Notes: generated by a model from the letters alone, not told the origin. Positions 37,494 to 47,409 are shown, numbered from the stretch's first letter. The stretch is DNA of 64,000 nucleotides from Winogradskyella alexanderae (GCF_020166335.1 NZ_JAIUJR010000006.1:62001-126000); one strand, 5' to 3'. Translations and numbers: made by a program.

Positions 37494-37501
37494 CAAAGGT
37501 A
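37494..37501 (-). promoter_or_regulatory. candidate -7 element of der
   Basis: On the minus strand TACCTTTG matches TAnnTTTG and lies 16 bp before the der ATG, which implies a very short 5' leader. Confidence 0.42.
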
Positions 37502-37569
37502 GTATTAAATCTTAGATATTATTTAAAAGAAAATATGTAAATTAGAAATGCTAACTATTGGCGGCTAGT

Positions 37570-38091
37570 ATGGAATTATCTAATGAAATTGTATTAAGAC
37601 CACGGTTTAAATTTAATGTTGAAGAAAATAACAACTCTCTTTTGGATTTGTTTGAAACCAAGGGAAAATCCCAATCTGATTTTGTTGTAACTCGCGTAGA
37701 TGATCATGTATTTATTAGATTTCCTAAAGCAAAACAACATTTTTGGTCACCTCAACTTCATCTGGAAATTAATGAAGATTATGACCAGAAAAGCCTAAGT
37801 ACCATATATGGTTTATTCGGCCCAAATCCTACGGTTTGGACTATGTTCATGTTTTTCCATTTTGTAGTGGCAGGATTTTTTATTGGCTTCGCTATTTGGG
37901 CCTATGTCAATTGGTCTCTAGATAACAGCTATGCCGTACAACTCTTTGTTACCTTGTTTATGATAGTAATTTGGTTTGCTCTTTACTTAAGCGGCAGAAT
38001 GGGTAAGAGAGCCGGTTTGGATCAAATGCACGAGCTTCATCATTTCATGCGAGACACATTGAGAAGTCAGAACCTTCACTCAGTAAACTAA
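37570..38091 (+). CDS. two-helix membrane protein between der and era, unknown
   Basis: A 173-residue protein with a soluble N-terminal part of about 95 residues (ending near LFGPNPTVW) and two membrane helices (MFMFFHFVVAGFFIGFAIW; LFVTLFMIVIWFALYL). A conserved-looking tail DQMHELHHFMRDTL follows. I chose the ATG at 37570; a TTG four codons earlier is an alternative. It sits between two ribosome-assembly GTPases, but a link is only inferred. Confidence 0.68.
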   Translation: MELSNEIVLRPRFKFNVEENNNSLLDLFETKGKSQSDFVVTRVDDHVFIRFPKAKQHFWSPQLHLEINEDYDQKSLSTIYGLFGPNPTVWTMFMFFHFVVAGFFIGFAIWAYVNWSLDNSYAVQLFVTLFMIVIWFALYLSGRMGKRAGLDQMHELHHFMRDTLRSQNLHSVN

Positions 38092-38970
38092 TTATTGATT
38101 GTAACCAAAACGTTTCAATTGGTTTTGATTACTTCGCCAGTTCTTATTTACTTTGACATAAAGCTCTAAATGAACCTGTTTGCCAAAAAACTTTTCAAGG
38201 TCCTTTCTTGCCTCAACTCCCACACGCTTTAACGCCGATCCTTTGTGACCAATAATTATACCTTTTTGTGTTTCGCGCTCCACCATGATTACAGAACGTA
38301 TCCTAATAATATTTTCTTCTTCAAAAAACTCTTCGGTATCTACTTCTACAGCATAAGGGATTTCTTTTTTATAATACAGTAATATTTTTTCCCGAATTGC
38401 CTCATTGACAAAGAAGCGTTCAGGTTTATCGGTTAATTGGTCTTTGGGATAAAAGGGAGGTGATTCTGGTAAGAGTTCTACTATTCGCTCAAATACATTT
38501 TTTATGTTAAAACCATTTAACGCCGAAATGGGGTAGAATTCTGCATTGGGCACTTTATTTTGCCAAAATTCTGCCTGCTCTTCAAGTAGCTCTTGATTAG
38601 CAGTATCAATTTTATTGAGAAGTAATAAAACAGGAATTTTGGATTTTGTTATCCTTTCAAAAAATGCCTCGTCTTTTAGGGACTTTTCACCAATTTCAAT
38701 CATGTAAATCAGCACATCTGCATCTTCAAATGCCGACTTCACAAAATACATCATAGACTCTTGAAGCTCATAGGCAGGTTTAATTATACCAGGTGTATCA
38801 CTTAATACAACTTGAAAATCATCACCATTTACAATTCCTAAAATACGATGACGCGTTGTTTGGGCCTTAGATGTTATAATAGATAATTTCTCACCCATAA
38901 AGGCATTCATCAAAGTTGATTTGCCCACATTGGGATTACCTATAATATTTACGAAACCTGCTTTGTGCAT
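38092..38970 (-). CDS. era: GTPase Era
   Basis: Assists 16S rRNA processing and 30S assembly. The 292-residue protein has a G domain (GNPNVGKST, DTPGI, NKID) and a C-terminal type II KH domain containing GIIIGHKGSALKRVGVEARKD. It directly abuts the end of the opposing membrane-protein gene (stop codons adjacent). Confidence 0.97.
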   Translation of the reverse strand: MHKAGFVNIIGNPNVGKSTLMNAFMGEKLSIITSKAQTTRHRILGIVNGDDFQVVLSDTPGIIKPAYELQESMMYFVKSAFEDADVLIYMIEIGEKSLKDEAFFERITKSKIPVLLLLNKIDTANQELLEEQAEFWQNKVPNAEFYPISALNGFNIKNVFERIVELLPESPPFYPKDQLTDKPERFFVNEAIREKILLYYKKEIPYAVEVDTEEFFEEENIIRIRSVIMVERETQKGIIIGHKGSALKRVGVEARKDLEKFFGKQVHLELYVKVNKNWRSNQNQLKRFGYNQ

Positions 38971-38985
38971 CTAAAATAATTTGTG

Positions 38986-38993
38986 CAAAGTTA
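38986..38993 (-). promoter_or_regulatory. candidate -7 element of era
   Basis: On the minus strand TAACTTTG matches TAnnTTTG, 15 bp before the era ATG; this again implies a very short leader. Confidence 0.42.
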
Positions 38994-39110
38994 CAATCTT
39001 TAAAGTCATTATTTGTCCAGAAAAGAAAGGAAGTGTTTCGGTATGACAAAAATCATCCTTTTCGATGCATTATATATCTACATTTGACGAATTCCAATTA
39101 TAAAATAATT

Positions 39111-40778
39111 ATGACTGATTTACAGATAGCCAAAAAAGTTACACTGAAACCTATAACCGAAATTGCAGAAAAATTTGGAATTGATCCAGAAAAAATTGAA
39201 ATGTATGGCAGAGACAAAGCCAAAATACCCTTAAGCTATATCAACAGAAATAAGGCTAAAAAAAGTAATCTAATTTTGGTGTCTGCAATTTCTCCAACGC
39301 CAGCGGGGGAAGGCAAGACAACAATGTCAATTGGATTAACGGAGGCATTAAATAGACTACATAAAAAAACCACAGTGGTTTTACGAGAACCATCTTTGGG
39401 CCCAGTATTTGGCATAAAAGGTGGTGCAACTGGAGGTGGCTATTCTCAAGTGCTTCCATTAGAGGATATAAACTTACATTTCACTGGCGATTTTTCGGCT
39501 ATTGAAAAAGCTCATAATTTGTTATCTGCTGTAATTGACAATAACGTACAAAGCAAAACCCAATCTCTAGGTTTAGACCCACGGACAATAACTTGGAAGC
39601 GTGTCCTAGACATGAATGACAGAGCATTAAGACGCATTATTGTTGGATTAGGTGGCACCTCATTTGGAATACCGAGAGAAACAGGATTTGATATTACTGC
39701 TGCTTCCGAAATTATGGCAATACTTTGTATATCGAAGGATTTAGTTGATTTAAAAAAACGCCTTGGAGAAATCTTTATTGGTTACACCTACACCAAAAAA
39801 CCCATTTTTGCCAAAGATCTTAAAGTTGCAGGTGCTATGGCAGCACTCTTAAAACATGCTATAAAACCTAATTTAGTTCAAACTATGGAAGGTAATCCTG
39901 CAATAATTCACGGTGGTCCTTTTGCCAATATTGCACAAGGAACAAACTCGGTCATTGGTACACTAATGGGAATGACGCATTCTGAATATACAGTAACCGA
40001 GGCTGGATTTGGATTTGATCTGGGTGCAGAAAAATTCTTTGATATTAAATGCCAAAGTGCAAACATATCACCAAAAGCCGTTGTTCTAACAACTACCATA
40101 AGAGCCTTAAAATATCATGGTGGTGCAGATTTAAACAATCTGGAAAAACCCAATTTAGAAGCGTTAAGACAAGGTCTTCCAAATCTAGAAAAGCATTTGG
40201 AAAACATAAAAAAATTCAATGTTACACCCATAATAGCAATCAACAAATTTAAGTCTGACACTAAAGAAGAAATACAATTAATAAAAGACTTGGCCAAAAT
40301 TAAAAACATTCGCATTGCAGTTGCGGATGTTTGGGCAAAAGGTGGCGCTGGTGCATTAAAACTGGCAAAACATGTTATTGAAGTTGCAGAGAAATGTAAC
40401 ACAAAGTTTAAGCCACTTTACAAATGGAATATGTCTATTGAATCCAAAATTGAAAACATTGCAAAAGAAATTTATGGTGCAGAACACGTTGATTACAATT
40501 CTGTTGCAAAGCGACAATTAAGGGAGATAAAAACGCTCGGATTGGATAAACTGCCTATTTGTGTCGCAAAAACTCAAAAATCATTATCGGACAACCCAAA
40601 ACTTTTAGGCAGACCGAAAGACTTTATAATTACAGTTAGAGAAATTGAAATTGCCGCTGGTGCTGGTTTTTTAATTCCAATTACCGGTAATATAATGCGT
40701 ATGCCTGGTTTACCAGCAATACCTGCATCAGAGGGTATTGACATTAGTAATAATGGCGAAATAAGCGGTCTGTTTTAA
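39111..40778 (+). CDS. fhs: formate--tetrahydrofolate ligase
   Basis: Makes 10-formyl-THF from formate, THF and ATP. The 555 residues are a typical length. The P-loop TPAGEGKTTMSIGL is at about residues 65-78. VLREPSLGPVFGIKGGATGGG and NIMRMPGLPAIPASEGID are hallmark segments. I used the ATG at 39111; an upstream in-frame ATG adds 26 residues unlike the family. Confidence 0.96.
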   Translation: MTDLQIAKKVTLKPITEIAEKFGIDPEKIEMYGRDKAKIPLSYINRNKAKKSNLILVSAISPTPAGEGKTTMSIGLTEALNRLHKKTTVVLREPSLGPVFGIKGGATGGGYSQVLPLEDINLHFTGDFSAIEKAHNLLSAVIDNNVQSKTQSLGLDPRTITWKRVLDMNDRALRRIIVGLGGTSFGIPRETGFDITAASEIMAILCISKDLVDLKKRLGEIFIGYTYTKKPIFAKDLKVAGAMAALLKHAIKPNLVQTMEGNPAIIHGGPFANIAQGTNSVIGTLMGMTHSEYTVTEAGFGFDLGAEKFFDIKCQSANISPKAVVLTTTIRALKYHGGADLNNLEKPNLEALRQGLPNLEKHLENIKKFNVTPIIAINKFKSDTKEEIQLIKDLAKIKNIRIAVADVWAKGGAGALKLAKHVIEVAEKCNTKFKPLYKWNMSIESKIENIAKEIYGAEHVDYNSVAKRQLREIKTLGLDKLPICVAKTQKSLSDNPKLLGRPKDFIITVREIEIAAGAGFLIPITGNIMRMPGLPAIPASEGIDISNNGEISGLF

Positions 40779-41237
40779 TTAGGATCTTGGCTTGTTCAAT
40801 TGCCTATCATACATCACAATACTGCCAGCAACGGAGACATTTAGACTTAACTCAGAGTTAAATTTTACAAGAAAGTGGCTTTTTTCTTTAGCTTGTTTGG
40901 ACAGCCCATGGTCTTCGGCACCTAATAAATAGACACAACGCCTTGGGTGATTAAAAGTTTCTAAGTCTTCTGCATTATCCGTCAATTCTACACCCACTAT
41001 TCGAGCTCCTTTGGGAAGATTGCTAAAAAAGTCATCGAAGGTTTCATAATGATAATAAGGCATGGATTTTACCGCATTATGTGTATCACTTGCTTGCTTG
41101 GAATACCTATTCCCAATTGTGAAAATAAAGCTTGCTCCAAGATTTTGTGCAGAACGCCAAAGTACTCCTAAATTTTCGGGTGTCTTTCCGTTTTGAATAC
41201 CAATTCCAAAAAATTCATTTGAAAAATTATCATTCAT
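40779..41237 (-). CDS. TrmH/SpoU-family RNA methyltransferase
   Basis: A 152-residue SPOUT methyltransferase with motif 1 NLGVLWRSAQNLGASFIF, motif 2 VYLLGAEDHGLS and motif 3 LSLNVSVAGSIVMYDR forming the trefoil knot for SAM. It lacks an N-terminal substrate-binding domain. The RNA target is unknown; short TrmL-like enzymes modify tRNA wobble ribose. The start at 41237 is preferred because the upstream extension has no family features. Its stop abuts the fhs stop. Confidence 0.85.
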   Translation of the reverse strand: MNDNFSNEFFGIGIQNGKTPENLGVLWRSAQNLGASFIFTIGNRYSKQASDTHNAVKSMPYYHYETFDDFFSNLPKGARIVGVELTDNAEDLETFNHPRRCVYLLGAEDHGLSKQAKEKSHFLVKFNSELSLNVSVAGSIVMYDRQLNKPRS

Positions 41238-41338
41238 AAAAACAAAAATACTACTATCTGACAAAATGAAACTCTTAGTTAGAATGGCATTTTTTTTGAT
41301 ATAGAATGTGCAGTTTGTATAACTTAAAATTGTATCCA

Positions 41339-41869
41339 ATGAAAAAAGTAGTATTCTTTTTAATTGCAACAATTTTTGTGACAAGTTGCAATACCCAAGA
41401 TAAGAAGTCGGCTAATAATCGGGCGACTAATAAAGAAGCAGTTACTGATAGCATAAAACGACCCAAAGAAAGCTGGAAGGTTAATAAGGAAGTAGATGAA
41501 GATGGAAATATAATTAGATACGATTCCATTTACTCCTGGTCGTCGTCTGGCCCAATTAAAGGTTTAGAAAACGACAGCATTTTTGATAAAATGCAAGCGA
41601 TGATGCACAAACGATTTTCAATGCTCCAACCATCGATATCAGGTTTTGCAAAACATGACTCCATCATGAAACAATTTTTCGATGATGATTTTTTTAGTGA
41701 CGACTTTTTTTCAAATAGTCTGGATCCGAACTTTCCAAGCATGGACGATATGATAAAACGAATGGAAGCCATGAGACAGCAATTCTTTGATGATCGTAAT
41801 AGATATATTATACCACCAGAGACGAAAAAAAAAGAGAAACCAGAATCTATTAAAAAGAAGCAGGTTTAA
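41339..41869 (+). CDS. acidic lipoprotein, unknown function
   Basis: A 176-residue protein with a lipobox ending IFVTSC (lipidated Cys17) and no known catalytic domain. The middle is rich in Asp, Phe and Met (FFDDDFFSDDFFSN; MDDMIKRMEAMRQQFFDD), and the C-terminus is very basic (KKKEKPESIKKKQ). It is expressed divergently from the SpoU methyltransferase and ends in a strong terminator. Confidence 0.75.
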   Translation: MKKVVFFLIATIFVTSCNTQDKKSANNRATNKEAVTDSIKRPKESWKVNKEVDEDGNIIRYDSIYSWSSSGPIKGLENDSIFDKMQAMMHKRFSMLQPSISGFAKHDSIMKQFFDDDFFSDDFFSNSLDPNFPSMDDMIKRMEAMRQQFFDDRNRYIIPPETKKKEKPESIKKKQV

Positions 41870-41902
41870 AAAAGCTCCTCTTAAACTAGGAGCTTTTTTT
41901 TT
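41868..41902 (+). terminator. intrinsic terminator after the lipoprotein gene
   Basis: A 9-bp stem (AAAGCTCCT 41871-41879 with AGGAGCTTT 41888-41896), an 8-nt loop and a run of nine Ts. Confidence 0.92.
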
Positions 41903-42054
41903 GCTAAATAGAAAGCTTATCACTTTTGAAAATCCAAATTCACGATTGTATTCCAACGTAAAAATCTTAATATTAAATTCATTTCAAAATTGACTAAAAG
42001 CCTTATATTCGTTAATAAACACTACTGAATTTAATAAGCAAATCAAGCAACAAA

Positions 42055-44769
42055 ATGACTAAAGACGCGCTTCAAAAAAAAGGGCAAGAAAAAATAAAAA
42101 CGGATTTCAATTATCTAATAGCCTTATTTAAGGAGATGTTGGTGTCCGTTGGCGAAAAAGATTTAGCCAAAAGTCTTCCGTTTGGACATGATCCAGGAGC
42201 CAAAATGGATAATGTATCTAATGAACGATTTACCCAAGCTGTTGGTATTTGTTTTGAGTTACTTAATCTTGCTGAAGAAAACGCGGCTGCGCAATTTCGG
42301 CGCAAAACCGAAACGCTTTTTGGGTTAGAATCCATTAGAGGTTCATGGGGAGAAACCCTAAGTCAATGGAAAACAAAGGGCATTAGTGAAAAGGAAATAC
42401 TTAAAAAACTTAAGTCCGTAGTAGTTACTCCTGTACTCACTGCTCATCCAACTGAGGCAAAACGTTTAACTGTATTAGAGATTCATCGTGAACTCTATTT
42501 ATTATTAGTAAAAAGAGAAAATCCTATCTGGACGCCTGCAGAGCAAAATATCTTAAAAAAAGATATCCTGGGAATCATGGAACGTTGGTGGCGTACAGGT
42601 GAAATTTATCTACAAAAACCACGGCTTGAAGATGAACGTAGCAACTTAATGCATTATTTTCAGAATGTTTATCCCAAAGCATTGTCTTTAGTAGATGAAC
42701 GACTACAAAATGCTTGGGAATCTGTTGGTTTTTCTGCCGACTCATTAGAAAACCCAGAGGATTTTCCGCTGATCACTTTTGGAAGCTGGGTTGGTGGTGA
42801 TCGTGATGGACATCCTTTTGTTACTCCAGAATTTACAGCTAGTACATTATTAATGCATCGCCAAGCTGCATTAAATATGATTCAATCTCACTTAAAAGAA
42901 TTGGGTTCAGAACTCAGCATTTCTAGTTACCGAAACGAAATACCAAAATCCTTTTTAAACCATATATCTGAGATTGCTACTCGTTTTGGCATTAAAAGTC
43001 AAAATGCTATTGAACGTAATTCCTCTGAACCGTTAAGACAATATGTAAATCTTCTTTTACTACGTTTAGACAACACCATGTCTGATAATTTTTCATTAGG
43101 TGAACAAGGGTATTTCAAATCAGCAAACGATTTGTCCTTAGAACTCAAACTATTAAGACAAGTACTTTTGGATATAAATGCTAAGCGATTGGCTCAAGAA
43201 TACCTTTTTCCACTTGAACGACTGGTTCAGTGTTTTGGATTTCATCTCGCCAAGTTAGATATTAGAAACAATAGCGCATATCATGAGGTAGCCATAAGTC
43301 AGATTTTAAAAGCTTCAGGTCGTGAAAACTTTGATTATCAAAATTGGAATGAGAACAAACGTCTTGCTTTTTTAAATGAAGAATTAAAAAGTAACAGACC
43401 CTTTCTCGTGGCAGGAACGTCATGTGGTACAGAAGCAGATAATGTTCTTGGTTACTTACGTGAAGTTAAGTTGTATATAGATAAATACGGGAATGAAGGT
43501 ATTGGCTCAATAATAGTTAGTATGACAAGAACTTTGAGCGACCTCTTACTTGTTTTTATTCTCTTGCGAGAAGTAGGACTTAAAGATGTGAAATTACCAG
43601 TTGTTCCATTATTAGAAACCATTGATGATCTTATTGCTGGACCTGAAATACTTACAGCTTTTCTAAACCATCCAGTTATTGAGAAACAACGCGAAGGGTC
43701 TGAAGAATTTATACAAGAAGTCATGTTGGGTTATAGTGACAGCAATAAAGACGGCGGAATTTTAACTAGTCGTTGGAATATCTATAAAGCGGAAGAAAAT
43801 TTAACTAAAGTAGCTGACAAATTTGGGGTGAAACTTCGCTTTTTCCATGGCAGAGGTGGTACAATAAGTCGTGGTGGCGGTAAAATACACCGATTTTTAG
43901 ATAGTATGCCACCTGGTGCGATGAGTGGTCATATTAAAATGACAATTCAGGGTGAGACAATAGCAAATCAATTTGCAAACCTTATCACAGCAACTTACAA
44001 TTTAGAAATGTTTGTAGCTGGAACCGCGAGACAGGCAATGATAAAACGTGAATCAGAAAGGGATGAACAACTCTATAATATGATGGATAATTTGGTTGTT
44101 TTAGCAAGACAGACCTATAGAAAGTTACTTGACCATCCAAATTTTATAGCATTTTACTCAAAAGCAACTCCAATAGACGTTTTGGAACAGAGTAAAATAG
44201 GTTCTAGACCTGCTCGGCGCACTGGAAAACGGTCCTTAGAAGATTTAAGGTCAATTCCATGGGTTTTCAGCTGGAACCAATCACGTTTTAATATTAGTGG
44301 TTGGTTTGGATTAGGCACAGCATTAGGCAAATACAAAGAACAACATCCAGAGGATTATAAGCGTATGCGACAGTTGTCTAATGATTGGTACTTCCTAAAA
44401 TATGCTTTGATTCAGATAGAATCTAATCTAATGGATTCAGATAAGGCAGTAATGAACCGTTTTGGTGCATTATTTGATGCCGTGGAAGCCAGAAAAGAAC
44501 TTCTTAATTTAATATCTGAAGATTACGATTCCTCTTTGGCTAGTATTGAAGAAATACTTGAAGGCAGCAGAACAAAACGAAGAATTACCAAACTTGACAA
44601 TATTAATCTACGAACAGAAGCACTAAATAGCTTGCATAATATACAAATAGCACACCTCGAAAAATGGCGAAAAATAAGGGAGACTAATCCAAAAGAGAGC
44701 GAGGTCTATCTATTGCAATTGTTGCTTCTAGTCAATGCCATTTCCGGTGGTCTAAAAGGAACAGGTTAA
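42055..44769 (+). CDS. ppc: phosphoenolpyruvate carboxylase
   Basis: Anaplerotic carboxylation of PEP to oxaloacetate. The 904-residue protein has catalytic His131 in VLTAHPTEAKR, FGSWVGGDRDGHP, FHLAKLDIRNNS, GYSDSNKDGGILTSRW and FHGRGGTISRGGG. There is a C-terminal NAISGGLKGTG end. All catalytic blocks appear intact. It stands alone with a terminator after it; the island begins right behind that terminator. Confidence 0.96.
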   Translation: MTKDALQKKGQEKIKTDFNYLIALFKEMLVSVGEKDLAKSLPFGHDPGAKMDNVSNERFTQAVGICFELLNLAEENAAAQFRRKTETLFGLESIRGSWGETLSQWKTKGISEKEILKKLKSVVVTPVLTAHPTEAKRLTVLEIHRELYLLLVKRENPIWTPAEQNILKKDILGIMERWWRTGEIYLQKPRLEDERSNLMHYFQNVYPKALSLVDERLQNAWESVGFSADSLENPEDFPLITFGSWVGGDRDGHPFVTPEFTASTLLMHRQAALNMIQSHLKELGSELSISSYRNEIPKSFLNHISEIATRFGIKSQNAIERNSSEPLRQYVNLLLLRLDNTMSDNFSLGEQGYFKSANDLSLELKLLRQVLLDINAKRLAQEYLFPLERLVQCFGFHLAKLDIRNNSAYHEVAISQILKASGRENFDYQNWNENKRLAFLNEELKSNRPFLVAGTSCGTEADNVLGYLREVKLYIDKYGNEGIGSIIVSMTRTLSDLLLVFILLREVGLKDVKLPVVPLLETIDDLIAGPEILTAFLNHPVIEKQREGSEEFIQEVMLGYSDSNKDGGILTSRWNIYKAEENLTKVADKFGVKLRFFHGRGGTISRGGGKIHRFLDSMPPGAMSGHIKMTIQGETIANQFANLITATYNLEMFVAGTARQAMIKRESERDEQLYNMMDNLVVLARQTYRKLLDHPNFIAFYSKATPIDVLEQSKIGSRPARRTGKRSLEDLRSIPWVFSWNQSRFNISGWFGLGTALGKYKEQHPEDYKRMRQLSNDWYFLKYALIQIESNLMDSDKAVMNRFGALFDAVEARKELLNLISEDYDSSLASIEEILEGSRTKRRITKLDNINLRTEALNSLHNIQIAHLEKWRKIRETNPKESEVYLLQLLLLVNAISGGLKGTG

Positions 44770-44818
44770 AATTTTCGTGTGTTTAAAATTCAGAAGTAGA
44801 TTGAATTTAAAATAAAAA

Positions 44819-44846
44819 CTCCTAGAAAAATCTAGGAGCTTTTTTT
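44819..44846 (+). terminator. intrinsic terminator of ppc
   Basis: An 8-bp stem (CTCCTAGA 44819-44826 with TCTAGGAG 44831-44838), a 4-nt A loop and a run of Ts. Its T-run merges into the left direct repeat. Confidence 0.9.
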
Positions 44847-44920
44847 GTAGAGCGTGCAGAAAAAATATCGAACCTTTTAATACAAGAAATCAATAAAATT
44901 AATCAGTTGAATAAACTTTA
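44845..44920 (+). repeat. direct repeat, left copy (candidate attL)
   Basis: Matches 56835-56910 in the same orientation at 71 of 76 positions; similarity fades after 44920. It starts TTGTAGAGCG and includes TATCGAACC. It lies immediately after the ppc terminator and forms the left border of the metal-resistance gene block. Between this repeat and the first island gene, 44921-45117 holds only AT-rich sequence without a visible gene. Confidence 0.85.
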
Positions 44921-45121
44921 ATAAAGGTCATCATTAAATTTCGTATACAGAAAATAACGTACTTTTATTTGTAAGCACTCATCTGTTAACGCTACATATT
45001 CCGGACATTGAATATCAACATATTCATATAAATTTCTTTCTAATATATTTCAATCCTTACATGAATCTACCTCACTTTTCATGAAATAATTAGCGATTCT
45101 TATTTCATTACATAAAATGAA

Positions 45122-45147
45122 AAAGAGCCTTCCGAAAAAGACTCTTT
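45122..45147 (-). terminator. terminator of the leftward island operon
   Basis: On the minus strand an 8-bp stem (45147-45140 with 45129-45122, one G-U) is followed by a short T-run. It starts 10 bp after the stop of the last island gene. Confidence 0.75.
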
Positions 45148-45157
45148 AATTATTAGC

Positions 45158-45598
45158 TTAATGGTCGTGATTTGAATGGTTATCACTTTTTTCTTCACCA
45201 GATTGATTCATCATCATTTCGTGGTCGTATTTACAACACCCTGGTAAACCATCATATGCTTCTTCATCACCTGCTACTTTTTCGGTATCATATCCTGAAG
45301 CTGCGATTGCTTTATGGATTGCCATTGCATCGGTTTTTGTATCATCAAAAGACACATCAATCTTCTTTTTATCGACATCCCAATTAGCACTTGCAACACC
45401 TTCAACACCGTTAGCTGCTTTTTCGATAGTGTTTTTACACATTCCGCAATTTCCTCTTACACCAAAAGACAGGTCTGTCATTGCCATATCTTTTGACATT
45501 TCAGTAGTTGTGGTTTCTGTTTCTTTTTTGGTTTCGTTTTTACAACTTGTTAAACCTAATGCTGCTATTACAGCTACACTTAAAATTACTTTCTTCAT
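45158..45598 (-). CDS. HMA-domain lipoprotein with His-rich tail (copper-binding)
   Basis: A 146-residue envelope protein. The lipobox ALGLTSC places lipidated Cys19. A heavy-metal-associated domain with GNCGMCKNTIE (CxxC) follows; the tail has two more Cys (PGCCKYDHE) and many His/Met (MMMNQ, NHSNHDH). These are soft-metal ligands, so I infer periplasmic copper capture and delivery to the neighbouring efflux pump. It is the last gene of the island operon. Confidence 0.87.
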   Translation of the reverse strand: MKKVILSVAVIAALGLTSCKNETKKETETTTTEMSKDMAMTDLSFGVRGNCGMCKNTIEKAANGVEGVASANWDVDKKKIDVSFDDTKTDAMAIHKAIAASGYDTEKVAGDEEAYDGLPGCCKYDHEMMMNQSGEEKSDNHSNHDH

Positions 45599-45630
45599 TG
45601 TTTAAAATTTAATTGTTATTACTTGATTTA

Positions 45631-47409
45631 TTATTCTATTACTTGTTTTACTTCACCACAGGTTAGCATTGCTTCGCCAAAGTATGGATTGATTACTTTT
45701 TCTTCTTTACTCAACCAATATGCACCATTGTTGTTATCTGCCATTGGACAAAATTCCACATAGACCTTTTCATTGACACCAAATAGTTGTACAGCATTGA
45801 TTAGATGTGATGATAAATGTTTAAAATGGTCTCTTTGTGATTTTATATCGGATGTTTCAGAAATTGAGGTTGCAGAAGATTTTATTTCGCCTTCTAATGA
45901 CATCCAATGGTTATGCGCCTTATTATCTGACAACAATTTCATATCTACTTTGTTCAATTCATTTAATAAAGTTTTTGTGCTTGTTGAAGTACTTTTTGAA
46001 TCTTCTTTTACTAAAGCATCTTTTAAATTGATATACGCATTGAAAACAGCTTTTAACTGCTCTTGAAATTTCGCTGATACTTCCAAACGCTCATTCATAT
46101 TAGTGTGGTCACTTTCTTTGTTAGATGCATTGTTATCCATACCTAAATGACCTTCGTGTCCAGTCATTACTTTACCACCATCTTTATTCATCATAGACTT
46201 TTTCCCTTGTAATTGTGCTGCTGCATCAACCGTAAATGTACCATTAGTCACTATTTCATTTCCAACAAATAAACCTTCTACAACTTCATATTCATTACCA
46301 ATTTGATTGCCTAATTTAATTTCACGCATTTCAAAAATAGGTTGGTCTGGATTTGTTTTAAGGTACACCACAGAACGTTCACCTGTCCATAACACAGAAG
46401 ATGAAGGAATTGTCAATAGGTCGTCATTATTAGCTGTACTGCCTTCAATATTTGCGGTTACAAACATTCCTGGTTTAAATACATCGTCCTTATTGCTTAA
46501 AACAACACGTAAGGTTACAGTTCTTGTTTTCGTGTTTAAAACTGGGTCAATGAAATCTACTTTACCTTTAAACTCTTTATTAGGATAAGCATTGGTTGTT
46601 ATCATCACTTCCTGTCCTTTTTTAAAGCGGTCAATCTGATTTTCATACACATCAAAGTTACCCCAAACCGTGTTTAGATTAGCAATTTTAAGTAAGGGTT
46701 GTCCTTGTTTAATGTAATCGCCTTGCTCTACCAATTTTTCTGTAACAGTACCCGAAACGGTTGCATAAACAGGAAAGTTTTCTTTTACTTTTCCTGTTTC
46801 TTCAATCTGATTGATTTGATTTTCAGAGAGCTTCCATAATTTCAATTTATTACGGACTGCTTTGTATAAAGCAGGTTGTGATTCTTTTAAAGATGCTGCT
46901 GTAATTAATTCTTGTTGTGCTGCATAGAGTTCTGGCGAATAAATGGTTGCCAATAATTGACCTTTACGAACTTCTTCGCCTGTAAAACTCACATTCAAAC
47001 GTTCAATTCTTCCAGCGAAATAACTTACCTGTACTGCATTTGCTTCTTCGTTTTCAGCAATTTTACCAGATAATTTGATAGTATTGCCTTCAACATTGCC
47101 TTTACCAACAATAGATGTTTTAATATTAGCTAAAGCCATAGCATTTTCGGTCAATTTGAATTGGTCTGCTAATAAACCATCACTTCCACCATCAGCAGGA
47201 ATTAAATCCATACCACAAATAGGACAATCGCCTGATTCTGGTTGCATAATTTGTGGATGCATAGAACACGTCCATAGTTGATTAGTTTCTGCAACCGCAT
47301 CGTGATTATGTTCTGTATCTTTTTTTGATGAACCACCAAAAAGCAACCAACCCAATAACACACCTACTACGAGTATGCCAATATATATGACTATTTTATT
47401 ATTTTTCAT
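45631..47409 (-). CDS. cusB: RND efflux periplasmic adaptor, CusB-like, with heavy-metal-binding domain
   Basis: Links the inner-membrane RND pump to the outer-membrane channel. The 592 residues hold an N-terminal membrane anchor (IVIYIGILVVGVLLGWLLF), a heavy-metal-binding module with CSMHPQI and CPICGMDL, and an adaptor core (KLSGKIAENEEANAVQV; ATVSGTVTEKLVEQGDYIKQG; VFKPGMFVTANIEG). An extra C-terminal DUF3347-like domain follows (about residues 440-592). It overlaps the DUF305 gene by 11 bp. Confidence 0.9.
   Translation of the reverse strand: MKNNKIVIYIGILVVGVLLGWLLFGGSSKKDTEHNHDAVAETNQLWTCSMHPQIMQPESGDCPICGMDLIPADGGSDGLLADQFKLTENAMALANIKTSIVGKGNVEGNTIKLSGKIAENEEANAVQVSYFAGRIERLNVSFTGEEVRKGQLLATIYSPELYAAQQELITAASLKESQPALYKAVRNKLKLWKLSENQINQIEETGKVKENFPVYATVSGTVTEKLVEQGDYIKQGQPLLKIANLNTVWGNFDVYENQIDRFKKGQEVMITTNAYPNKEFKGKVDFIDPVLNTKTRTVTLRVVLSNKDDVFKPGMFVTANIEGSTANNDDLLTIPSSSVLWTGERSVVYLKTNPDQPIFEMREIKLGNQIGNEYEVVEGLFVGNEIVTNGTFTVDAAAQLQGKKSMMNKDGGKVMTGHEGHLGMDNNASNKESDHTNMNERLEVSAKFQEQLKAVFNAYINLKDALVKEDSKSTSTSTKTLLNELNKVDMKLLSDNKAHNHWMSLEGEIKSSATSISETSDIKSQRDHFKHLSSHLINAVQLFGVNEKVYVEFCPMADNNNGAYWLSKEEKVINPYFGEAMLTCGEVKQVIE

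Noticed and set aside
41886-44846. Identical 15-nt arms (CTAGGAGC plus Ts) of the terminators before and after ppc as borders of an inserted ppc gene
   Set aside because: Short GC-containing terminator arms recur often; there is no other sign that ppc, a core gene, was inserted.
44845-44900. The direct repeat as the 3' end of a minus-strand tRNA gene (GGTTCGATA ... CGCTCTACA)
   Set aside because: The T-arm stem does not close (TTCGATA is followed by Ts, not CC), and no anticodon or D arm can be found; at most a chance likeness or very decayed tail.
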